Assembly: GCA_963700395.1 (NCBI GenBank)
Contig: CAVOXI010000001.1
Location: 868,001 to 932,000 of the forward strand
Length of the DNA stretch: 64,000 bases
Direction: 5' to 3'
Origin: Prado023 sp963700395
GTDB taxonomy: Bacteria; Actinomycetota; Actinomycetes; S36-B12; CAIYMF01
Each line of letters opens with the position of its first letter. Position 1 is the stretch's first letter. This document shows, piece after piece, positions 1 through 9,184 of this stretch. Under the pieces are notes generated by a model, which did not search any database, was not told the origin of the DNA, and saw only the letters and a list, made by a program, of their open reading frames with translations. The position numbers were made by a program, and so were the translations under genes.

Positions 1-318
1 GCCGGGCAGGGCATCGGCCGCCGCCTCGACCATGGCCGGTCCGCCGCTGGCATGGACGGTGAGGTAGTCCGGTGCGAGGTGGGCGATGCTGCGCGCCGCC
101 CCGGCCACGGTGTTCGGGATGTCATGGAGCTTGAGGTCGAGGAACAATCCGCAGCCGGGGGCGGCCGCGCGGACATCGCCGACGACGGACGACCCGTCAC
201 GCAGGAAGGTCTCGAGGCCCACCTTCATCACCGCCACGTGCGGGGCAGCTGCACCGGCCCACGCCAGGACGGTGGTGCGGTCGGGGCCGTCGAGGGCCAG
301 GGCGATCGGTGCACTCAT
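1..318 (-). CDS. pyrF: Orotidine 5'-phosphate decarboxylase, N-terminal part (runs off the window)
   Basis: Decarboxylates OMP to UMP, the last step of de novo pyrimidine synthesis. Only the first 106 residues are in the window; the rest lies before base 1. The visible part holds the family signature LFLDLKLHDIPNT around residues 58-70, whose Asp-Lys-Asp residues form the catalytic network. The ATG overlaps the pyrD stop codon as ATGA, so translation is probably coupled. It is the last gene of carB-pyrK-pyrD-pyrF. The family assignment is firm. Confidence 0.95.
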   Translation of the reverse strand, partial: MSAPIALALDGPDRTTVLAWAGAAAPHVAVMKVGLETFLRDGSSVVGDVRAAAPGCGLFLDLKLHDIPNTVAGAARSIAHLAPDYLTVHASGGPAMVEAAADALPG

Positions 319-1337
319 GCGTTCTCCCTCGTTGCGCTCGCAGCGGCATCGGCGGCCCGGCGCGCGTCCATGGCCGCGACATGGCGCGCCTGCATCGTGT
401 GGCCGAGCCCGACGGCGTCGGACAGCTTGGCGAAGCCGCGGGCAGCCAGGATCTCGTGCAGCTCGGCGGAGATCCGCGCCGGGGCGTGCGGGTCGTTGAA
501 CACGGCGGTGCCGACCGACACCGCGCTGGCCCCTGCGAGCAGGAACTCGAAGGCGTCCTGCCCGGTCCGGATCCCGCCCATGCCCAGGATCGGCACCTTC
601 GGGTAGGCCGCGTGCACCTGCCAGACCGCGCGCACCGCGACCGGACGGATGGCCGGGCCCGACAGGCCGCCGGTCATGCCGCCGAGCATCGGGCGCATCG
701 TGTCCGGATCGATGACCATCCCGAGCAACGTGTTGATCAAGGACAGCCCGTCGGCACCGGCGTCGAGGACGGACTTGGCGATCGCGACGATGTCGGTGAC
801 GTCCGGGCTGAGCTTGGCCAGCACCGGGACGTCGGGGGCGGTGTGCCGGCGGACGACCTGCACCACCGACCCTGCCGAGAACGGGTCGCAGGCGAACACC
901 TGCCCGCGGGACTCGACATTCGGGCACGAGATGTTGACCTCCAGCGCGGCGATGCCGGGCTCATGGCGCAGCCGCTGGGCGAGCTTCTGGTACTCCTGCA
1001 CCGATCCGCCGGCGATCGAGACGACGGTGCGGATGCCCCGCTCGCGCAACCAGCGCAGGTCCTTGGCGATGAACGCCTCGATGCCCGGGCCCTGCAGCCC
1101 GATCGAGTTGAGCATCCCCGAGGGGGTCTCGGCCATCCGCGGGGTCGGCCGTCCGGATCGTGCGTTGAGCATGATCGACTTCGTGACGACAGCGCCGATC
1201 GCGGTCAGGTCCAGGAAGGGTGCCAGCTCCCGTCCGGCGGCAGCGCAGCCGGACGCGGTCAGGACCGGGTCGGGCATCTGGAACGTGCCGAGGCGGGTGG
1301 ACATGTCCACGCGAGGCACGGGACTGGTCGCAGCCAT
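315..1337 (-). CDS. pyrD: Dihydroorotate dehydrogenase, catalytic subunit (class 1B type)
   Basis: Oxidises dihydroorotate to orotate with FMN. At 340 aa it has the usual length. NISCPNV at residues 135-141 carries the Cys used as base by class 1 cytosolic enzymes, and the phosphate-binding GMGGI motif is near the C terminus. Class 1B enzymes pass electrons to NAD through PyrK, and pyrK lies directly upstream with a one-base TGATG overlap, so a PyrD-PyrK heterotetramer is inferred. From memory, Streptomyces pyr operons lack pyrK, so its presence separates this organism from that pattern. Confidence 0.95.
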   Translation of the reverse strand: MAATSPVPRVDMSTRLGTFQMPDPVLTASGCAAAGRELAPFLDLTAIGAVVTKSIMLNARSGRPTPRMAETPSGMLNSIGLQGPGIEAFIAKDLRWLRERGIRTVVSIAGGSVQEYQKLAQRLRHEPGIAALEVNISCPNVESRGQVFACDPFSAGSVVQVVRRHTAPDVPVLAKLSPDVTDIVAIAKSVLDAGADGLSLINTLLGMVIDPDTMRPMLGGMTGGLSGPAIRPVAVRAVWQVHAAYPKVPILGMGGIRTGQDAFEFLLAGASAVSVGTAVFNDPHAPARISAELHEILAARGFAKLSDAVGLGHTMQARHVAAMDARRAADAAASATRENA

Positions 1338-2195
1338 CAGTGCCCCCCTGCCACGGGCGCGCCCAGCGTGTCCGCCGGGACCGTCCCCACGTCCGCCCAC
1401 CGGACGTCGCTGCCCTTGAACACCGGCCCCTCGGTGCAGGAGCGGACCATCCGCGTGACCCCGTCGGGGCCGCGCACCGGCAGGACGCAGGTCATGCACA
1501 CCCCGACCCCGCAGGCCATGGCTTCCTCCACCGCGCACTGGCTGTGGGCGCCTGACGTCGGCGGCGACCGCCGCGACGGAGGCGAGCATCGCCATCGGGC
1601 CGCAGGCGTAGACGACGTCAGCCCCGGAGGCCCGGATGATCTCGGCCAACGGGTCGGTGACCCGACCGCGGATCCCCGCCGAGCCGTCGTCGGTGGTCAC
1701 GGTCACGGAGGCCGAGCTGCGCTTGGCCTCCAGCACCCCGAAGAGCCGGTCCTCGGTGGCTGCCCCGAGGATCATGTCCACGCGGCAGCCACGCGCGCGC
1801 AGCTGCTCGGAGAGCATGAACAGCGGCGCGGCGCCGTAGCCGCCGGCGACAAGCACGCACGACACGGGTTCCTTGGGCAGGGTGAAGGGCCGGCCCAGCG
1901 GGCCGAGCACGTCGAGCTTGTCGCCTCGTCGCCGCTCCGCCAGCCAGCGGGTGCCCTTGCCGTGGGTGGCGAACACGACCTCGACCGTGCCGCCCGAGGA
2001 CCCGCCGGGGGTGACCCGGTGGATGGAGAAGGCGCGCCGCAGCAGCATCCCCGACCCCTCGCCGCCGACGGCCAGGGCCACGAAGTGCCCCGGGCGCGTG
2101 GCCTCGGGGATGCCCGGGGCAAGGAGCGTGAGGTGGTGGTACGCGCCGGTGCGGCGCAGGCTGACGACCTCGGCCGTGACCTGGACCGGCATCAT
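1337..2195 (-). CDS. pyrK: Dihydroorotate dehydrogenase electron-transfer subunit, frame broken near 1545
   Basis: FAD and [2Fe-2S] protein that moves electrons from PyrD to NAD. The N-terminal frame (from MPVQVTAEVVSLRR) gives the FAD-binding and NAD-binding domains down to YACGPMAMLASVAAV. The frame then fails near 1545, and the protein continues in another frame as EEAMACGVGVCMTC and VRSCTEG, which supply the four cluster Cys residues. The span is one base over a multiple of three, so one extra base around 1540-1552 explains it; the corrected protein is about 285 aa. ATG at 2195 overlaps the carB stop. Probably a sequencing error, since pyrD and pyrF downstream are intact. Confidence 0.88.
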
Positions 2196-5100
2196 GCCCC
2201 CGTGGCCGCAGGGCTGCCCTGCGCGGCTGGCCCGTGCCCCGCGTCCGGCCCACGCCCCACGTGCAGCACGCGCAGCTCGGCGAGCTCGAGGCAGTGCTCC
2301 TGCAGGGAGCGGACACCGATGTCCCCGGCGAGCAGCGCCTCGATGCCCTGCACCGCGGCCCCGAGCCCCTGGACCGTCGTGATGCACGGGACCCCGCGCA
2401 TCACGGCCGCCGTGCGGATCTCGTACCCGTCCAGGCGTGGCCCGACGCCGTAGGGGGTGTTCACGATCAGGGCGATATGGCCGCCGAGGATCGCGTCCAC
2501 GGTGTTCAACCCCTCACCCGGCTCGTGGATCTTGCGGATGTCGCTGACGGTGACGCCGTTGCGGCGCAGGACGTCCGCGGTGCCGCCGGTCGCGGTGATC
2601 TCGAACCCGAGGTCGGCCAGGCGCTTCAGCGGGAAGATCATCGAGCGCTTGTCGCGGTTGGCCACCGAGACGAAGACCGTGCCCGAGGTCGGCAGCCCGG
2701 AGGAGTACGCCGCGATCTGCGACTTCGCGAAGGCCGTGCCGAACTGCCGGTCGAGGCCCATGACCTCCCCGGTGCTGCGCATCTCCGGGCCGAGGACCGT
2801 GTCGACGCCGTGGAACCGGCCGAAGGGCAGGACCGCCTCCTTGACGGCGACCATGCCGCCGTCGGGCAGGTCCGCGGCGTCACCGAGCCGGGGCAGCGTC
2901 CCGTCGGCGCGGAGGTCGGCGATGCTCTCCCCCAGCGCGATGCGCGCCGCGGCCTTGGCCAGGGGCACGCCCGTGGCCTTGGCAACGAACGGCACGGTGC
3001 GCGACGCGCGGGGGTTGGCCTCAAGGACGTAGAGGATGTCCGCGGCCATCGCGTACTGGACGTTGAGCAGCCCCAGGACCCCGACCCCACGGGCGATCGC
3101 CTCCGTGGACGTGCGGATCCGCGCGATGTCAGCCCGGCCCAGGGTGATGGGCGGAAGCGCGCACGCGGAGTCCCCGGAGTGGATCCCGGCCTCCTCGATG
3201 TGCTCCATCACGCCACCCAGGTAGAGCTCCGTGCCGTCGTAGAGCGCGTCGACGTCGATCTCCAGGGCGTCGTCGAGGAAGCGGTCGACGAGCACCGGGT
3301 GCTCGGGGCTGACCTGCGTGGCGCGGTCGATGTAGGAGGCCAGCATCGCCTCGTCGTAGACGATCTCCATGCCCCGGCCACCGAGCACGTACGAGGGCCG
3401 GACCAGCACCGGGTAGCCGACCTCGTCGGCGACGGCCCTCGCCTCGTCGAACGAGGACGCCATCCCGAACTTGGGGGCCGGCAGTCCAGCCCGGGCAAGG
3501 ACCCTGCCGAACGCCCCGCGCTCCTCGGCGAGGTCGATCGCGGCCGGCGAGGTGCCCACGATCGGCACCCCGGCGGCCTGCAGCCCGTGCGCGAGGCCCA
3601 GCGGGGTCTGCCCGCCCAGCTGGCAGATGACCCCCGCGACCGGGCCGGCCTCCAGCTCTGCGTGGTAGACCTCCAGGACGTCCTCGAGGGTCAACGGCTC
3701 GAAGTACAGCCGCGACGAGGTGTCGTAGTCGGTGGAGACCGTCTCCGGGTTGCAGTTGATCATGATCGTCTCGAAGCCCACCTCGCGCAGGGTCAGCGAG
3801 GCGTGCACGCACGAGTAGTCGAACTCGATGCCCTGGCCGATCCGGTTCGGGCCCGACCCGAGGATGATCACCGCCGGGACCTCGCGCGGCTCGACCTCGG
3901 TCTCCTCGTCGTAGGAGGAGTAGTGGTAGGGGGTCCTGGCCGCGAACTCCGCCGCGCAGGTGTCGACGGTCTTGAAGACCGGCCGGATTCCCAGGGCATG
4001 GCGCACCCCGCGCACGACGTCCTGGGACATGCTCCGTGCGGCGCCGATCTGGGCGTCGGAGAAGCCGTGGCGCTTGGCCAGGCGCAGCAGCTCCGGGGTC
4101 AGCATGGGTGCGGTGCGCACCTGCTCGCCGACCTCGTTGAGCAGCACGACCTGGTCCAGGAACCACGGGTCGATCGAGGTCGCGGCATGCACCTCGTCGA
4201 TCGGGGCACCGGCGCGCAACAGCGCCTGCACCTCCTCGAGGCGACCGTCGTGCGGCACGCGCACCGACTCGAGCAGGGCCTCCCGGTCGAGGTCGCGCGG
4301 GTCACCGACCCAGCTGAACCCGGCGTCCTTCTTCTCCAGCGAGCGCAGGGCCTTCTGCAGCGCCTCGGTGAAGTTGCGCCCGATCGCCATCGCCTCGCCG
4401 ACGCTCTTCATGTGCGTCGTGAGCTCATGGTTGGCCGACGGGAACTTCTCGAACGCGAACCGCGGGGCCTTGACCACGACGTAGTCCAGGGTCGGCTCGA
4501 AGCTGGCCGGCGTGCTCTGCCCGTCGGGGCGGGTGGTGATGTCGTTGGGGATCTCGTCGAGGGTGTACCCGATGGCCAGGCGCGCGGCGATCTTGGCGAT
4601 CGGGAAGCCGGTGGCCTTGGACGCCAGCGCCGAGGAGCGCGAGACGCGGGGGTTCATCTCGATGACGATCATGCGCCCGTCGTGCGGGTCGATCGCGAAC
4701 TGGATGTTGCAGCCGCCGGTGTCCACGCCGACGGCGCGGATGATCTCGATGCCGACGTCGCGCATGTGCTGGTACTCGCGGTCGGTGAGGGTCAGCGCCG
4801 GGGCCACCGTGATCGAGTCACCGGTGTGCACGCCCATCGGGTCGACGTTCTCGATCGAGCAGACGACGACGACGTTGTCGTTGCGGTCGCGCATCAGCTC
4901 GAGCTCGTACTCCTTCCAGCCGAGGATCGACTCCTCGAGCAGGACCTCCGTGGTCGGCGAGGCCTGCAGCCCCGCCCCGGCGATCTCGTGCAGTCCGGCC
5001 TCGTCGTGGGCGATCCCGGACCCGGAGCCCCCCATCGTGAAGGACGGCCGCACGACCACCGGGTAGCCCAGCTCGCCGACCGCGGCAAGGCACTGGTCCA

Positions 5101-5554
5101 TCGTGTGGCAGACCACCGAGCGGGCCGACTCGGCACCGATCGCGGCCACGATCTCCTTGAAGCGCTCGCGGTTCTCGCCGCGCTCGATGGCCTCGACATT
5201 GGCCCCGATCAGCTCGACGCCGTACTTGGCCAGCGTGCCGTCGGCGTGCAGCGCCATGGCGGCATTCAGCGCCGTCTGGCCGCCGAGCGTCGGCAGCAGG
5301 GCGTCGGGGCGCTCCTTGGCGATGATCTTCGTGACGAACTCGGGGGTGATCGGCTCGATGTAGGTGGCGTCGGCGAACTCCGGGTCGGTCATGATCGTCG
5401 CGGGGTTCGAGTTGACCAGGATCACCCGCAGGCCCTCGTCGCGCAGCACCCGGCAGGCCTGCGTCCCGGAGTAGTCGAACTCCGCCGCCTGCCCGATGAC
5501 GATGGGGCCGGACCCGATGACCAGGACGGAGCGGATGTCAGTGCGCCGTGGCAT
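2192..5554 (-). CDS. carB: Carbamoyl-phosphate synthase large subunit
   Basis: Makes carbamoyl phosphate from bicarbonate, ATP and ammonia delivered by CarA, for arginine and pyrimidine synthesis. The 1120 aa match the family: two homologous ATP-grasp halves (each opening with an IGSGPxxIGQxxEFDYS type motif, near residues 13 and 565) and a C-terminal MGS-like allosteric domain from about 935. I chose ATG 5554 over TTG 5557 because GGGAGG ends six bases upstream. That SD lies inside a short leader ORF (5538-5603) which ends after the carB start, so carB is probably translated by coupling. Unusually, carA is 3.6 kb away rather than adjacent. Confidence 0.97.
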   Translation of the reverse strand: MPRRTDIRSVLVIGSGPIVIGQAAEFDYSGTQACRVLRDEGLRVILVNSNPATIMTDPEFADATYIEPITPEFVTKIIAKERPDALLPTLGGQTALNAAMALHADGTLAKYGVELIGANVEAIERGENRERFKEIVAAIGAESARSVVCHTMDQCLAAVGELGYPVVVRPSFTMGGSGSGIAHDEAGLHEIAGAGLQASPTTEVLLEESILGWKEYELELMRDRNDNVVVVCSIENVDPMGVHTGDSITVAPALTLTDREYQHMRDVGIEIIRAVGVDTGGCNIQFAIDPHDGRMIVIEMNPRVSRSSALASKATGFPIAKIAARLAIGYTLDEIPNDITTRPDGQSTPASFEPTLDYVVVKAPRFAFEKFPSANHELTTHMKSVGEAMAIGRNFTEALQKALRSLEKKDAGFSWVGDPRDLDREALLESVRVPHDGRLEEVQALLRAGAPIDEVHAATSIDPWFLDQVVLLNEVGEQVRTAPMLTPELLRLAKRHGFSDAQIGAARSMSQDVVRGVRHALGIRPVFKTVDTCAAEFAARTPYHYSSYDEETEVEPREVPAVIILGSGPNRIGQGIEFDYSCVHASLTLREVGFETIMINCNPETVSTDYDTSSRLYFEPLTLEDVLEVYHAELEAGPVAGVICQLGGQTPLGLAHGLQAAGVPIVGTSPAAIDLAEERGAFGRVLARAGLPAPKFGMASSFDEARAVADEVGYPVLVRPSYVLGGRGMEIVYDEAMLASYIDRATQVSPEHPVLVDRFLDDALEIDVDALYDGTELYLGGVMEHIEEAGIHSGDSACALPPITLGRADIARIRTSTEAIARGVGVLGLLNVQYAMAADILYVLEANPRASRTVPFVAKATGVPLAKAAARIALGESIADLRADGTLPRLGDAADLPDGGMVAVKEAVLPFGRFHGVDTVLGPEMRSTGEVMGLDRQFGTAFAKSQIAAYSSGLPTSGTVFVSVANRDKRSMIFPLKRLADLGFEITATGGTADVLRRNGVTVSDIRKIHEPGEGLNTVDAILGGHIALIVNTPYGVGPRLDGYEIRTAAVMRGVPCITTVQGLGAAVQGIEALLAGDIGVRSLQEHCLELAELRVLHVGRGPDAGHGPAAQGSPAATGA

Positions 5555-5603
5555 CAACGGCCTCCCTGCGGGTAGGGACGGGCACGGCCTTGAGGATGGG
5601 CAT
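5538..5603 (-). CDS. 21-codon leader peptide overlapping the carB start
   Basis: Short ORF on the minus strand, ATG at 5603 and TGA at 5540-5538. The peptide starts MPILKAV and ends DATAH. A strong SD (AAGGAG) lies six bases before its ATG and is the 3' arm of a PyrR-type hairpin. The ORF contains the carB SD and passes the carB ATG (5554), ending 14 bases into carB in another frame. Its first codons resemble those of pyrR (ATG CCC ATC CTC against GTG CCC ACC CGC), and the sequence before them is nearly identical, so it looks like a copy of the pyrR 5' end. Translation is inferred. Confidence 0.7.
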   Translation of the reverse strand: MPILKAVPVPTRREAVDATAH

Positions 5604-5609
5604 CGCCCA

Positions 5610-5644
5610 CTCCTTCCCCGCCTCGCTGGACGGACTTAAAGGAG
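5610..5644 (-). promoter_or_regulatory. PyrR-binding RNA hairpin controlling the carB leader
   Basis: On the minus strand the loop reads UCCAGCGAGG (5621-5630), an exact fit to the PyrR binding-loop consensus UCCNGNGAGG. It is closed by UCCG/CGGG, with an outer stem CUCCUU (5639-5644) pairing exactly with the leader SD AAGGAG (5610-5615). PyrR bound with UMP or UTP should hold the SD in the stem and block translation, as known for mycobacterial pyr mRNA. About 38 of 41 positions match the element before pyrR at 13645-13686. Confidence 0.85.
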
Positions 5645-5673
5645 GCTTCCGATGGAGGCTTCAGTTGCCGCCG

Positions 5674-5679
5674 ATCATA
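5674..5679 (-). promoter_or_regulatory. Promoter -10 box for carB-pyrK-pyrD-pyrF
   Basis: TATGAT on the minus strand, a near-consensus -10. It would start transcription near 5667, about 20 bases before the PyrR hairpin. No clear -35 is visible 16-18 bases upstream. It lies in the gap beside the divergent hydrolase gene, so the second half of the pyr genes appears to have its own promoter. Confidence 0.6.
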
Positions 5680-5746
5680 CCGGGCGTCCCGGTCCGCACC
5701 CGCGATGCCCGGCGTGAGGGCCATGCTGCGCCGGACACCCGACCGG

Positions 5747-5752
5747 TACCCT
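5747..5752 (+). promoter_or_regulatory. Leaderless promoter -10 of the hydrolase gene
   Basis: TACCCT followed after six bases by GTG 5759 with no SD. This is the TANNNT plus 6-7 base pattern of leaderless actinobacterial genes, seen repeatedly in this window. Confidence 0.55.
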
Positions 5753-5758
5753 CAGGGG

Positions 5759-6673
5759 GTGACCTCCGAGGCCGAGCCCGGCGAACCTCCCGAGCCGCCC
5801 AGGGTGCTCCGGGTGCCCGTCTCCGGGCATCCCAGGGCGGAGGTCCGGGTGCAGGTGCACCACCCCGACGCACCGGTCGTCGCCCTGTTCGAGGCCGGGC
5901 TGGGGCTGCCCCTGGAGGTCTGGCACCCGGTGGTCCTGCGGCTGCCCGGGGTGTGCTGCATCCTCACCGACCGTCCCGGCCTGGGAGGGTCGACGCCGTG
6001 GGAGCGCCCCCCGGTGCTCGCCGACCAGGTGGAGCTGATCTGTGACGTCCTGGCCGCGTCCTCGCCCGACCCGGGCCGGCCCGTGGCCCTTGTTGGGCAC
6101 TCCTACGCCGGGATCCTCGTGGAGGCCTTCAGCCGGCTGAACCCGTCCCGGGTCTCGGCCCTCGTCCTCGTCGACCCGTCGCTGCCGGAGCAGGAGGCCG
6201 CCAGCGAGACGCTGGTCGAGCGCTTCCCGGACCTCGCCCGGGGCCTGACCGGGCAGCTGTCCTGGCTCGGCCGGTGGCTCGGCTGGGCCTTCGCCATCGG
6301 CGGGACTGCGGGCGTGGGTACGGGTGACCCGGCCGCCTCACGGTCGATCGCGGACGCCTACGAGAACCCGGTGCACCAGCTGGCCGCGGTCGAGGAGCTG
6401 CTCGGGATCGGGGGTGACGCGGCCGAGTTGATCGACCTGACCGAGCGCCGCCCGCTCCCGGACGTGCCCGTCGGCATCATCGCGGCGACCCGCATCGGCG
6501 GCCCGCTGCCCCTGCCCAAGGACGCGTGGGTCCGGGACCTGACCGACCGGGCCGAGGAGCTCGGGCCGCACACGCAGGTGATCCAGGTCGAGGGTGCGCA
6601 CCTGCTCATGCTGGACAACCCCGACGATCTCGCGGCGGCGATCAGCAGCATCCTCGAACCGGGACGCCCCTGA
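5759..6673 (+). CDS. Alpha/beta hydrolase of unknown substrate
   Basis: 304 aa, alpha/beta hydrolase fold. The nucleophile elbow GHSYAG follows the PVALV strand around residue 108, the oxyanion-region motif TDRPGLGGS sits near residue 70, and a C-terminal EGAH supplies the catalytic His. No signal peptide is seen. The start at GTG 5759 fits a leaderless transcript; upstream in-frame codons are not family-like. The gene runs against the pyr genes and ends seven bases from the convergent cellobiose phosphorylase gene. Its position between carA and carB looks like an insertion. The substrate cannot be told from sequence. Confidence 0.8.
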   Translation: MTSEAEPGEPPEPPRVLRVPVSGHPRAEVRVQVHHPDAPVVALFEAGLGLPLEVWHPVVLRLPGVCCILTDRPGLGGSTPWERPPVLADQVELICDVLAASSPDPGRPVALVGHSYAGILVEAFSRLNPSRVSALVLVDPSLPEQEAASETLVERFPDLARGLTGQLSWLGRWLGWAFAIGGTAGVGTGDPAASRSIADAYENPVHQLAAVEELLGIGGDAAELIDLTERRPLPDVPVGIIAATRIGGPLPLPKDAWVRDLTDRAEELGPHTQVIQVEGAHLLMLDNPDDLAAAISSILEPGRP

Positions 6674-6680
6674 GCGCCGC

Positions 6681-9183
6681 CTAGAGCGTCGCCTGGATCT
6701 CGACCACGGATCCCGCCGGGGCGTAGGGCACCGTGTTGCCCTCGATCGGCTGCCCGTCGACCACGAGGCGCGCCCGGGCACCGGGGGTCCCGGAGTTCGT
6801 GACGCTGATCCGGTAGGTGGCCCCGCGAGCCACCCGCGTGACCTCCCACGCCGGGACGTCGGGCCCGATCTGCGGGTCGATGACGAGGCACTCGTAGTCG
6901 GGGCGAACGCCCAACAGGTACTGCGACACGGCCACGAAGTTCCAGGCGGCCGTCCCCGTGAGCCAGGAGTTCTTCGCCTCGCCGTGACGGGGCGCCTCCT
7001 TGCCGGCGATCATCTGGGCATAGACGTAGGGCTCGAGCCGGTGGACCTCGGAGATGTCCTCCCGGTAGGCGGGGGTGATCCGGCGGTAGTAGTCGAAAGC
7101 TCGCTCACCGCGACCGACCATCGTCTCGGCGATGATCACCCACGGGTTGTTGTGGCAGAAGATCCCGCCGTTCTCCTTGTAGCCCGGGGGGTACGTCGAC
7201 ACCTCACCGAGCTCGATCCGGTAGCTCGTGTAGGCCGGGTACTGCAGCACCAGGCCGTGGTCGGTGCCGAGAAGCTCCCCCACCGAGTCCAGCGCCCGGA
7301 CCGCCACGGTGCCGGCGTGCGCCGGGTCGGCGGGGTCGGTGGCGCCCACGCCGATCCCGCCCATGATCGGCCATGCCCTGGGGCTCGATCCAGATCTTGC
7401 CCTCGGCGTCCTCGCCGGTGCCGACCGGCTGGCCGTAGAAGTCGTACGCCCGCAGGAACCACTCGCCGTCCCAGCCGTGGGCCAGCACGACCTCGCGCAT
7501 GTCCTGCACCGCCGCCCTCGCCCGGGCGGCCACCTCCGCAAGGCCGCGGCGCTCGGCGATGGCCGCGTACTCGGGGCCGATCGCCGCGAACATCGCTGCG
7601 ATGAACACCGACTCCGCGGCGCCCCCGGCCTGGTTCTCCGTCGTCTGGAACGACTCGCCCGGCTCCGTGGAGAAGCAGTTGAGGTTCAGGCAGTCGTTCC
7701 AGTCGGCCCGACCGATGAGGGGCAGGCCGTGGGGACCGCGGTTGGCCAGGGTGAACTCGAACGAGCGGGTCAGGTGCTCGAACAGGGGGGCGGCCTGGGC
7801 CTGGTCGTTGTCGAAGGGGACCATCTCGTCGAGGATCGACCAGTCGCCGGTCTCCTTGAGGTAGGCGGCGACACCGAGGATCAGCCAGAGCGGGTCGTCG
7901 TTGAATCCGGACCCGACGTCGTTGTTGCCGCGCTTGGTCAGCGGCTGGTACTGGTGGTAGGCCGACCCGTCGGGGAACTGCGTCGCTGCGATGTCGAGGA
8001 TGCGCTCGCGAGCGCGGTCGGGAACCAGGTGCACGAACCCGAGGAGGTCCTGGTTCGAGTCGCGGAAGCCCATCCCGCGGCCGATCCCGGTCTCGAAGTA
8101 CGACGCCGAGCGCGACATGTTGAACGTGACCATGCACTGGTACTGGTTCCAGATGTTGACCATGCGGTCGAGCTTCTCGTCACTGGAACGCACGGTGAAG
8201 GTGGTCAGCAGCCGGTCCCAGTGCGCCCTGAGCTCGTCGAAGGCGGCCTGCGTCTGGGCCTCGGTGGCGAAGGCCGCGAGCAGCTCGTGCGCCCCTGACT
8301 TCTCCACGACCTGGCCCTCGGCGATGCCGGCAGCCTCGTCGGCGGCCGCCCACTTCTCCGCACGCGGGTTCTCGATGTAGCCCAGGACGAATGTGAAGCT
8401 GCGTGACTCCCCCGGCGCGAGGTCGACAGCCAGGTGGTGCGAGCCGATCGGGTACCAGCCGGAGACCACCGAGTTCGACGCCGCACCCGCGTGCGGGACG
8501 GCGGCCTCAGCCAGCGAGTTGTACGGCCCCACGAACGTGTCGCGGTCGGTGTCGAAGCCGGCCGCCCGCGTGTTCACGCCGTAGACGGCGTAGTGGTCAC
8601 GGCGCTCGCGGTACTCCGTGCGGTGGTAGATCGCCGAACCGTAGGGGCCGTCGAGCTCCACCTCCACCTCGGCCAGGGACAGGTTGCGCTGGTAGTTGGT
8701 CTGGTCGTCGTGGGCGTTCCACAGTGCGAACTCGAGGAACGAGAACAGCCCGACGGACTTCGCCGCGTCGGAGTCGTTGGTGAGCGTCACCTGCTGGACC
8801 TCGGCGTTGCGCCCGAGGGGGACGAAGTACAGCACCGATGCGGTCAGGCCACCGCGGGACCCGGTGATGCGGGTGTAGCCCATGCCGTGGCGGGCCTCGA
8901 ACGACTCCAGCTCGGCCTTCACGGGCATCCACGAGGGGGTCCAGACATCGCCGCCGTCGTTGAGGTAGAAGTAGCGGCCACCGGCGTCGTTCGGGATGTT
9001 GTTGTAGCGGTAGCGCGTGAGCCGGCGCATCCGGGCGTCGCGGTAGAAGGTGTAGCCCCCGGCCGTGTGCGACACCAGGGAGAAGAACTCCTCGGATCCC
9101 AGGTAGTTGATCCACGGGTACGGCGTGCGCGGGGTCGTGACGACGTACTCGCGGCCCTCGTCGTCGAAGTGCCCGTAGCGCAT
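6681..9183 (-). CDS. Cellobiose phosphorylase (GH94), frame broken near 7370
   Basis: Reversible phosphorolysis of cellobiose to glucose 1-phosphate and glucose, an intracellular cellulose-use enzyme. From memory the protein closely follows the Cellulomonas/Cellvibrio gilvus enzyme throughout: N-terminal RYGHFDDE and TPYPWINYLGS, catalytic-domain RADWNDCLN with the general acid Asp near residue 497, and C-terminal YPPGYKENGGIFCHNNP. The frame breaks near 7370 (EPQGMA, then IMGGIGVG in the next frame) with one extra base; the corrected length is about 833 aa. ATG 9183 lies one base after the carA stop and GGAGG is six bases upstream, so it is probably co-translated with the pyr operon. That neighbourhood is odd. 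Confidence 0.9.
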
Positions 9184-9184
9184 G

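Noticed and set aside
2234..5575. Long open frame of over 1100 codons on the plus strand opposite carB
   Set aside because: Antisense shadow caused by high GC and codon bias; its translation is rich in Arg/Gly/Asp/Leu with no domain, and carB is certain.
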